This document shows positions 58,408-64,000 of a stretch of 64,000 nucleotides of DNA, piece by piece. Below the pieces are notes generated by a model. It saw nothing but the letters and a program-made list of their open reading frames with translations. It was not told the DNA's origin and searched no databases. This stretch comes from an uncultured bacterium (GTDB lineage Bacteria; Bacillota; Clostridia; Lachnospirales; Lachnospiraceae), in the NCBI GenBank assembly GCA_947383005.1, contig CANDBT010000009.1, positions 57,568-121,567 on the forward strand, in the 5' to 3' direction. The translations under genes and the position numbers were made by a program. Positions within the stretch are counted from its first letter, which is position 1; each line of letters begins with the position of its first letter.

Positions 58408-59388
58408 ATGAAGATTACAGATTACGAAAAAGTAACAGAACTTCTCGCTAACAACGTCCTTCTTGTGGATGGTGACGGCGGGACAAAAACGATCCTTGCG
58501 AGGGATTTGCTCAAAGCACTTGTGGCGGTCAGCTCTTCTCAGGACTATCTTGCCAAAATGGACGTTTCTCAGCTTACGCAGGTTAGTTCCGTTTCTGCAA
58601 GCGACAGGATTCTGCTTGCTACCGGCGGAGGTAACAAGGGTATTACGGTCAACGATGCTTTTTGGGGAATCCTGGATGCGGTTATTTCTGTGGAGCAGCG
58701 CAGGAATATTTTCCGTGGTAAGAATCTCGGAACAGCTCTTACGGCAGCACAGAAAGCAGAGATCAAGGCGGGCACATTTAAAGGATTCTTTATCGGTGAT
58801 TACTGGAGTATCGGCGACCGTATCTGGAGGATTGTTGACATCAACTACTGGCTGAACAGCGGTGATACATCCTGTACGACGCCTCACCTGGTGATCATGC
58901 CGGATCAGAAGCTCTATGATGCCAAAATGAATGAAACCAATATCACGACTGGCGGCTATGTCGGTTCCCAGATGTATACAGCAAATCTTGCCAATGCCAA
59001 GACTCTGGTAAATTCTGCATTTGGCTCGGCGAATATCCTGAACCACAGAGAGTATCTCACGAACGCCGTTACGAATGGTTATCCTTCTGCCGGCGCATGG
59101 TATGACTCCACAGTCGAACTTCCTAACGAGATCATGATGTACGGAAGCCTGGTATTCACTCCGGCCGGAGACGGTTCTTTCGTTCCAAACCGCTATACGA
59201 TCGACAAGACCCAGTTGGCGCTGATGAAGATGTATCCGAGATTCATCAATCCTGGAAGATACTGGTATTGGCTGAGAGACGTCGTTTCTTCGGCTCATTT
59301 CGCTCATGTGTCCTACTATGGCGCTCCGGACTCCGGCGACGCCTCGGACTCTGGCGGGGTTCGTCCGGTCTTCGGGTTGGTTGGCTAA
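58408..59388 (+). CDS. DGR-variable adhesin (DUF6273 lectin-like tail-tip protein)
   Basis: 326 aa, start behind AAAGGTGAAAAAGGT. An N-terminal baseplate attachment region (YEKVTELLANNVLLVDGDGG; RGKNLGTALTAAQKAEIKAG) is followed by a C-terminal DUF6273/C-type-lectin-like domain beginning FKGFFIGDYWSIGDRIWRIV. It ends YWYWLRDVVSS, the variable residues, and GVRPVFGLVG. The last third of that domain is DGR variable region VR1. By position it is the receptor-binding protein whose specificity is diversified. Preceded by structural baseplate genes and followed by a GC-rich hairpin. Confidence 0.9.
   Translation: MKITDYEKVTELLANNVLLVDGDGGTKTILARDLLKALVAVSSSQDYLAKMDVSQLTQVSSVSASDRILLATGGGNKGITVNDAFWGILDAVISVEQRRNIFRGKNLGTALTAAQKAEIKAGTFKGFFIGDYWSIGDRIWRIVDINYWLNSGDTSCTTPHLVIMPDQKLYDAKMNETNITTGGYVGSQMYTANLANAKTLVNSAFGSANILNHREYLTNAVTNGYPSAGAWYDSTVELPNEIMMYGSLVFTPAGDGSFVPNRYTIDKTQLALMKMYPRFINPGRYWYWLRDVVSSAHFAHVSYYGAPDSGDASDSGGVRPVFGLVG
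59280..59368 (+). repeat. DGR variable region VR1
   Basis: 89 bp aligned without gaps to the template at 60,435-60,523. 17 of 24 core template adenines are replaced; apart from one G/A-type difference at most near the 5' edge, all non-adenine positions match. The 3' border GGGGTTCGTCCGG is shared with VR2 and the template. Homology stops abruptly at 59,368. Confidence 0.95.
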
Positions 59389-59393
59389 ATCTG

Positions 59394-59408
59394 GGGGCCT
59401 TGTGCCCC
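59394..59408 (+). other. GC-rich hairpin downstream of VR1
   Basis: GGGGC pairs with GCCCC around CTTGT, just after the adhesin stop codon and 26 bp after VR1. It has the position of the hairpin/cruciform needed for efficient target homing in the Bordetella phage DGR. Only a weak T-run follows. Confidence 0.65.
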
Positions 59409-59469
59409 TAATTTAGTACGCAGGTGACAGAAAAACATGTTATAAGAATCTTGAAAGGAGATTTTCAAA

Positions 59470-59778
59470 ATGGATGAGAAGAACTATAAAATTACCCTTG
59501 CTGATGGGACCGAACTCAGCAATCTTACCATGAACGGTAATAACTTCATTTCTGAAGCGACTATCGATCCCGGAATTTTCCAGTCGAACTGTTCTCCCGT
59601 TGTGATCAGCGACGGAGAGCATGATGAGACACATGAAAATATGGAGCTGGTACAGGTAACGGAAGTGAACGGCCAGTCTTGGTTCGTACTCAGGGATATG
59701 ACCCCCAAGGAGCTGGAGCAGGCAAAAATCAAGTCCGATATTGAGTACCTCGCAATGATGTGTGATGTAGATCTGTAA
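59470..59778 (+). CDS. Conserved small phage protein, 102 aa
   Basis: ITLADGTELSNLTMNGNNFI then acidic residues and WFVLRDMTPKELEQAKI. This pattern is common between adhesin and XkdX genes of clostridial phages. Soluble, function unknown. AAAGGAGATTTTCAA upstream. Confidence 0.65.
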   Translation: MDEKNYKITLADGTELSNLTMNGNNFISEATIDPGIFQSNCSPVVISDGEHDETHENMELVQVTEVNGQSWFVLRDMTPKELEQAKIKSDIEYLAMMCDVDL

Positions 59779-59797
59779 GAAAGAGAGGAGGATCACC

Positions 59798-59938
59798 ATG
59801 AAACATAGCAAGAATTACGACAAGGTTAAGAACTACTACGGCATGAAGCTGTGGGATGAAAGCCGCGTTCGTAACGCCGTAGTAAAAGGATGGATTACAG
59901 AGGAAGAGTTCGCTGAGATCACTGGGAAAGACTACTAA
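59798..59938 (+). CDS. XkdX-like protein
   Basis: 46 aa, AGAGGAGGATCACC upstream. KVKNYYGMKLWDESRVRNAV then GWITEEEFAEITGKDY is the XkdX pattern: a short helical phage protein next to tail-fibre genes. The stop overlaps the next start (TAATG). Confidence 0.85.
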   Translation: MKHSKNYDKVKNYYGMKLWDESRVRNAVVKGWITEEEFAEITGKDY

Positions 59939-60429
59939 TGAGTGTCCTGGTGAGCGACCGTAAGGAGTCCAAATTTGAAGCCATTACATATTCGGTTGAA
60001 CTCCATGATATGCTTTTAGACTTTATGCAGAGAAGTTTCGGGGTAAAGGATTTAGAGCATTTTGTCAGAGTCCGTTATGCCTATGGAGATGACGAAACGG
60101 AGGATTATGCGAAGTACAGGTATCTTATGACCAACTTCAAGAACCGTATTGATCATCTGGCATCACAGCTCACAAACAATATCAGAGCAGCTAATTCCAC
60201 TTACCCTACTTCTATGCAGGAGTATGAGCAGAGGAGGAGCTATCAGAACAGCGCTATTGTAAACTGCGAGCAGATCATCAAGGAATTGCAGCGGATTGTG
60301 GAAATTTTCAATGTGGATGTTAATACTTACGGCAGGTATGTCAAAGCTATCGACCGAGAAATCGGATTGATAAAGAAATGGCGTCAGCGTGATAACAGAA
60401 TCAAATCATACTTACAGGGCAACATCTAA
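59938..60429 (+). CDS. avd: Avd-like DGR accessory protein
   Basis: 163 aa, all-helical. SVELHDMLLDFMQRSFGVKD, YLMTNFKNRIDHLASQLTNN, IVNCEQIIKELQRIVEIFNV and a basic C-terminus (KKWRQRDNRIKSY). It sits directly upstream of the template repeat and reverse transcriptase, the position of Avd, which forms a barrel that binds the template RNA and reverse transcriptase. Slightly longer than the typical 125-130 residues. Confidence 0.75.
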   Translation: MSVLVSDRKESKFEAITYSVELHDMLLDFMQRSFGVKDLEHFVRVRYAYGDDETEDYAKYRYLMTNFKNRIDHLASQLTNNIRAANSTYPTSMQEYEQRRSYQNSAIVNCEQIIKELQRIVEIFNVDVNTYGRYVKAIDREIGLIKKWRQRDNRIKSYLQGNI

Positions 60430-60434
60430 TAACG

Positions 60435-60523
60435 CGTCGTTTCTTCGGCTAATTTCGCTAATGTGAACAACAATGGCAATACGAACTACAACAACGCCTC
60501 GAACTCTAACGGGGTTCGTCCGG
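60435..60523 (+). repeat. DGR template repeat (TR)
   Basis: Adenine-rich core with repeated AAC/AAT codons (24 adenines between GTTTCTTCGGCT and GGGGTTCGTCCGG). Non-coding, between the Avd-like gene and the reverse transcriptase. It pairs with VR1 (59,280-59,368) and VR2 (2354-2439). AAC/AAT codons can become almost any residue after adenine randomisation while avoiding stop codons, the hallmark of a DGR template. Confidence 0.95.
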
Positions 60524-60632
60524 ATTCTCAGTCTAACCAACCGAGAAGGAGATGTTGTCCTTTCCATCAAGGATAAATGGCAAAGCTGGACGCAATTTAC
60601 TACGGTAAGTATTGCTATCACGGTGAATAGGT

Positions 60633-61850
60633 ATGACGTATGAAGAGATTTTGTCTGACGCCAACAATTTGTACAAGGCTTATAAGGCTTCCGTGAAAGG
60701 CAGTAAATGGAAAGAGACTACCCAGAAGTTCATGATGAATTTCCTGCGATACATCTTTTCCATACAAGAAGAAATTCTTGACAGGTCTCTTCAAAATGGA
60801 CCGACAGAAGAGTTTACGCTGTCTGAACGGGGCCGAATAAGACCTATCACAAGTATCCGGATTAAGGATCGAATCGTTCGTCATGTTTTGTGCGACGATA
60901 TCCTGTTACCAGAAGTCAAGAAGCATATTATTTACGACAATGGTGCTTCCATCAAAGGACGCGGTATTTCACATCAGAGAGACCGCTTCGAGGTGCATCT
61001 TAGGAAATACTACAGACTGTATGGGAACGAGGGCTGGATTCTATTCGGTGACTTCACAAAATTCTACGACAATATTATTCACGAGATTGCAAAGCGGGAA
61101 TTGTTAAAGCTGTTCAATGATGATGAATTCATCGACTGGCTTTTAACGCTTATATTTGACGGGTTTAAGATTGACGTATCTTATATGACCGATGATGAGT
61201 ACGCTAATTGCATGACTGATACATTCAATAAGCTGGAATACCGCAGCATACCAAAGGAACAGCTAACTGGCGAAAAGTGGATGGAGAAGTCTGTTAATAT
61301 TGGTGACCAGTTGTCACAGGTCATAGGCATTTATTATCCTTACCGAATTGATAATTACGTCAAGTACGTGAGAAGTCAAAAGTATTATGGAAGGTATATG
61401 GATGACTGGTACATCATGAACCCGAGCAAAGAAGAGCTTCTGGACTTGCTTGACAATATCCGGAAAATTGCGCAGGAACTGGGTATCCATATCAACGAAA
61501 AGAAAACCAGAATCGTTAGGATTTCCAGCACTTACAAATTCCTGCAAGTTAAGTATACACTTACCAAGGATGGAAAAATAATCAAACGCATAAATCCTGA
61601 AAGGGTTACTACTATGAGGAGAAAGTTAAAGAAACTGGCGGTTAAAGTCCATAACGGAGAAATCCCTTACGACGGCGTAGAGAATATGTTCCGTGGCTGG
61701 ATGGGCGGCTATTACAAACTATTATCCAAACAGCAGAGGAAAAACCTAATCGGGCTTTATGAAGACCTATTCGACAAGACGGTTACTGTCGTAAGCAAGA
61801 AGCTGGTTATATTTGATAGGTCGTCACAAAATATTTTACAGGAGGTATGA
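60633..61850 (+). CDS. DGR reverse transcriptase
   Basis: 405 aa. RT blocks: RGRIRPITSIRIKDRIVRHV; GWILFGDFTKFYDNI (motif A); VNIGDQLSQVIGIYY, whose IGxxxSQ replaces the QGxxxSP of other RTs and is specific to DGR enzymes; YYGRYMDDWYIM (catalytic YMDD); and thumb-like basic helices after about 300. It copies template RNA with adenine-directed errors and, with Avd, transfers the cDNA into VR1 and VR2. Intact. Confidence 0.95.
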   Translation: MTYEEILSDANNLYKAYKASVKGSKWKETTQKFMMNFLRYIFSIQEEILDRSLQNGPTEEFTLSERGRIRPITSIRIKDRIVRHVLCDDILLPEVKKHIIYDNGASIKGRGISHQRDRFEVHLRKYYRLYGNEGWILFGDFTKFYDNIIHEIAKRELLKLFNDDEFIDWLLTLIFDGFKIDVSYMTDDEYANCMTDTFNKLEYRSIPKEQLTGEKWMEKSVNIGDQLSQVIGIYYPYRIDNYVKYVRSQKYYGRYMDDWYIMNPSKEELLDLLDNIRKIAQELGIHINEKKTRIVRISSTYKFLQVKYTLTKDGKIIKRINPERVTTMRRKLKKLAVKVHNGEIPYDGVENMFRGWMGGYYKLLSKQQRKNLIGLYEDLFDKTVTVVSKKLVIFDRSSQNILQEV

Positions 61851-61851
61851 C

Positions 61852-62187
61852 ATGGAACAGTGGTTTCAAATATTACTAACTATTTTTAGCTCGGTTCTTG
61901 CGTCTTCTGGGCTGTGGGCCTACATAACCAAGCGGCTTGAAAAAAAAGACGTGAAGACAGAGATGCTCATAGGATTGGGGCATGACCGTATCATGTACCT
62001 GGGTATGGAGTACATCGAACGTGGCTACATTACCTCGGACGAGTACGAAAATCTTTATGAGTATCTTTATAAGCCGTATGAGAAGATGGGCGGTAACGGC
62101 TCCGCCAAACGGATCATGAATGAGGTAAACAAATTACCCATACACAAATCACAATACGAGGAGGAACAAAATCATGAACATGAGTAA
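61852..62187 (+). CDS. Holin-like membrane protein
   Basis: 111 aa, start behind GGAGGTATGAC. N-terminal membrane helix (about 5-24, FQILLTIFSSVLASSGLW) followed by a charged cytoplasmic region (DRIMYLGMEYIERGYITSDE; KPYEKMGGNGSAKRIMNEV). This family commonly lies beside the holin in clostridial phages and may be a holin partner or regulator. Confidence 0.7.
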   Translation: MEQWFQILLTIFSSVLASSGLWAYITKRLEKKDVKTEMLIGLGHDRIMYLGMEYIERGYITSDEYENLYEYLYKPYEKMGGNGSAKRIMNEVNKLPIHKSQYEEEQNHEHE

Positions 62188-62383
62188 TAAAACCTATGAC
62201 ACTTTGAAATGGATCGCACAGTATCTGCTTCCGGCGGCAGGCACATTATATTTCGCCCTGGCAGGAATCTGGGGGCTGCCCTGCGGAGAGCAGGTAGTCG
62301 GCACGATCACGGCCGTTGATACTTTCCTGGGGGTTCTTCTAGGAATCAGTTCGGCTCAGTACAACAAGACAGAGGGTAAGTGA
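62174..62383 (+). CDS. Phage holin (phi LC3 type)
   Basis: 69 aa. Two hydrophobic helices (about 10-30 and 42-60): KWIAQYLLPAAGTLYFALAG and VDTFLGVLLGISS, with a charged C-terminus. Pattern of the Phage_holin_1 / phi LC3 family, which forms the membrane lesion that releases the endolysin. It is separated from its endolysin by about 17 kb. The stop overlaps the next start (ATGA). Confidence 0.85.
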   Translation: MNMSNKTYDTLKWIAQYLLPAAGTLYFALAGIWGLPCGEQVVGTITAVDTFLGVLLGISSAQYNKTEGK

Positions 62384-62559
62384 TGAAAAATTTCCTGTTG
62401 GTTGTGCTGGCGATTTTGGTCTTTATAGTGGCTTTGGCATTTGCGCTGGTCATTCTGTTTTGTTACGGAGGGCTGGCGTTTTTGTTTTATGCCATTCTTG
62501 TGTCGTGCGTTATCGGCGTGACTGCAAATTATATTTTTGAAAAGAGGAGTAGAACATGA
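62383..62559 (+). CDS. Small hydrophobic membrane protein, 58 aa
   Basis: MKNFLLVVLAILVFIVALAF plus a second hydrophobic stretch (CYGGLAFLFYAILVSCVIG) and a basic end. Translationally coupled to the holin, so a second holin or antiholin is possible. Short, so identity is uncertain. Confidence 0.6.
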   Translation: MKNFLLVVLAILVFIVALAFALVILFCYGGLAFLFYAILVSCVIGVTANYIFEKRSRT

Positions 62560-62870
62560 GTCAAACGGAGAACACTATTGAGTTGGTCAGCATAACCAAG
62601 ATTCCTTATGTTGGGTCAGGAAGTGCAGACAGATTTGTCAAAGGCTTTAAGTGTTTGAAAAAAGACCTTAATAATCTTCCTGTTACGGATGATATGGCTT
62701 CTGGCTCTTTTGCAGATGCTCTTGATACGGGAGATCATGCCGAGTATAGTGCCGTGACAAAACAGTGGTATACATGGGCCAAAGAATCTGTCGCTTCCCT
62801 ATCTTCAAGAATGGATGACTTGGAGGTAAAAGCAGTCATCGGAAGTGTTCAGGAGCAGTCTACTTCTTGA
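62556..62870 (+). CDS. Hypothetical protein at the phage right end
   Basis: 104 aa: MSQTENTIELVSITKIPYVG to a helical C-terminus ending EQSTS. AAAGAGGAG upstream, overlapping the previous stop. Soluble. Last gene with phage-like signals before the putative junction. Unrecognised. Confidence 0.6.
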   Translation: MSQTENTIELVSITKIPYVGSGSADRFVKGFKCLKKDLNNLPVTDDMASGSFADALDTGDHAEYSAVTKQWYTWAKESVASLSSRMDDLEVKAVIGSVQEQSTS

Positions 62871-63680
62871 CTATTCCTACACTTGGCGGCTATAATTACT
62901 GAAAATGCTGGATTTTGGGATTTTACTGTACAATTTCCGGATAACGTCCAAAGAATATGGCAATACTCCTTTATGGAAATGATGAATAATGCGATAGATC
63001 ATTCGGAAGCCGAAGTGGTAATTTTGTCAATTTTCCAGAATTTTATTACCACGACAATAATGATTGATGATGCTGGCATAGGTATTTTTAGGAAGATAAA
63101 AGATTTTTATGGTTATGAATTGTTGGACGATGCGGTTAATGAGTTGTTTAAAGGAAAATTAACCACAGATTCTCACAATCATTCAGGAGAAGGGATATTT
63201 TTTACATCGAGAGTATTGGATAGATTTGCGGCAATTTCTGATGGGAAGATATTTACACATGATAAATATAGTGAAGCAGTAAGAAATTTGGAAGATACAA
63301 GGGCTTTAAAGGATTGGAAACATAGAAAAGGGACTCTCATCTATATGGAATTATCAAATTTCAGCAAAAAAAATTTGATGGAGGTATTTAACATGTTTTC
63401 TAATATTGACGGGGGATTTACGAGAACACATATACCAATTAAAAATATATATGAAACATACCCTGTTTCGCGGTCACAGGCTAAAAGGTTATGCCATCGT
63501 TTTGAAAAATTCCAGGAGATAGAATTGGATTTTGAAGGGATTACAGAAATCGGGCAGGGATTTGCACATGAAATATTTGTTGTATTTCAGAATTGCCATA
63601 AAGATACGAAATTAATACCAGTTAATTTATCTGAAAATGTGAGTAAAATGATAAACCATGTGAAAAATACAATTAATTAA
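62871..63680 (+). pseudogene. 5'-truncated GHKL ATPase with STAS-like C-terminus
   Basis: The open frame from 62,883 (TTG; no good RBS) begins in mid-domain. The histidine-kinase-like ATPase boxes are intact: MEMMNNAIDHS (N box), DDAGIGI (G1) and GEGIFFTSRV (G2), followed by a C-terminal DUF4325/STAS-like part (FEGITEIGQGFAHEIFVVF). Full-length relatives carry an N-terminal winged-helix domain that is absent here, and the upstream bases belong to the phage gene. I infer that phage insertion removed the 5' end. More AT-rich than the phage. Confidence 0.7.
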
Positions 63681-63908
63681 AATAATTTCGGTTGTTTTTC
63701 TGAAACAGTTCGGATGGTGGGAAGGTGGTATGGGGGTACTGTGAAATACAGTCGAGTAGGAGAGGCTGTTTCCCATACTCGCCGCGCGGCCCGCGTGCTG
63801 CGTCAGCAGCAAACTTCCATATGCGAGCCTGTGCATAAAAAGTGTCGCTTAACTGTATGTTAAATTGTGGACCTATGTCCAATACTTTGGACAAAAAAAG
63901 TTGAAAGA
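63681..63908. other. Non-coding bacterial-type spacer
   Basis: No gene supported. Contains a GC-rich patch (about 63,780-63,810) and leads into the IS end. The first bases of the IS terminal repeat are probably within 63,866-63,895 (GTGGACCTATGTCCAATAC region), but the other end is outside the window. Confidence 0.4.
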
Positions 63909-64000
63909 TTATGCTGCTTTTTTGAGTTTCTCATCCTCCTTTTGATGTGGTGTCAGATAACCGATCGAGCTATGAATCCGCTTACGGTTATACCAGCCTT
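63909..64000 (-). CDS. IS3-family transposase (OrfB), C-terminal fragment
   Basis: Minus strand, running off the window edge. The last 30 codons read ..GWYNRKRIHSSIGYLTPHQ followed by a lysine-rich end and stop. The YNxxRxHSSxGYLTP pattern is the standard rve integrase-core C-terminus of IS3-family OrfB. The rest of the element lies beyond 64,000. Confidence 0.9.
   Translation of the reverse strand, partial: GWYNRKRIHSSIGYLTPHQKEDEKLKKAA

Larger units (their letters stand above)
1..62882 (+). mobile_element. Siphovirus-type phage or prophage (left end outside window)
   Basis: Nearly every gene from the left edge to 62,870 is on the plus strand with GAAAGGAG-type ribosome binding sites. The content is that of a long-tailed phage: replication, packaging, HK97-type portal and capsid, tape measure, baseplate, DGR and holin. 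The right boundary is inferred from three changes just after 62,870: gene style, base composition (more AT-rich), and a 5'-truncated bacterial-type gene. No integrase or repressor is seen, so the left end lies outside the window. Whether this is an integrated prophage or an assembled virus is not settled, but the IS3 and GHKL sequences on the right favour integration. Confidence 0.85.

Noticed and set aside
1-64000. tRNA, rRNA and CRISPR arrays
   Set aside because: None could be recognised by eye on either strand; weak tRNAs could be missed without a covariance search.

Overview
The window is almost entirely one tailed-phage genome or prophage, from its left end to about 62.88 kb. All phage genes are on the plus strand, closely packed, with strong GAAAGGAG-type ribosome binding sites. 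The anaerobic NrdD/NrdG ribonucleotide reductase, the GH25/CHAP/CW_7 endolysin, the DUF6353/DUF6273-type proteins and the general gene style point to a strictly anaerobic Bacillota host, probably a gut Lachnospiraceae-like Clostridium. No integrase, repressor or tRNA is in the window, so the phage must extend beyond the left edge.

Layout. 0-8.7 kb: small, mostly membrane-anchored early genes. These include three DUF6353-like paralogues, a secreted SleB-like hydrolase and a DUF6273 protein whose 3' end is a DGR variable region. 8.7-28.5 kb: replication and nucleotide metabolism. This holds a giant SF3 helicase/AEP primase/family-B polymerase fusion, an SSB-like protein, an adenine-methylase-like protein, an SF2 helicase, HAD, ThyX-like, NrdG, NrdD, MazG-like, VRR-NUC and PD-(D/E)XK nuclease genes. 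It also holds an iteron-like non-coding block and a strongly structured RNA with a terminator near 26.6 kb. 28.5-31.4 kb: a 959-residue protein with a DFDGD motif, a candidate YonO-type single-subunit RNA polymerase. 31.6-41.7 kb: packaging and head. This contains a 0.6 kb non-coding block, TerS-like, HNH, connector, TerL, portal and a protease-capsid fusion, interleaved with four proteins that carry an N-terminal HHGI(L/I)GQKWG tag. One of the four ends in a papain-like toxin domain. 41.7-58.4 kb: tail genes, with the endolysin placed unusually between the tail chaperones and the tape measure (2801 aa). 58.4-61.85 kb: a complete diversity-generating retroelement: variable adhesin, XkdX, Avd-like protein, template repeat and reverse transcriptase. 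61.85-62.87 kb: holin-like membrane genes.

The right edge (62.88-64.0 kb) looks bacterial. It has a 5'-truncated GHKL ATPase/STAS-like gene, a non-coding stretch, and the 3' end of an IS3-family transposase on the minus strand.

The strongest discovery-type signals are these. (1) The DGR has two variable regions about 57 kb apart in the window; they differ from the template only at template adenines. A third gene carries a 13-nt relic of the VR 3' end. (2) A shared N-terminal tag occurs on several putative virion cargo proteins, spread partly by a perfect 100-bp repeat, and a related-looking motif opens the RNA-polymerase-like protein. (3) Two strand-specific short motifs partition the genome: TTATATT(T) in the early half and TCAAAATGG in the late half, switching near the polymerase/packaging region. 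(4) Both the replication and capsid fusion genes keep perfect internal in-frame ribosome binding sites. (5) A long-hairpin non-coding RNA may include an attenuator.
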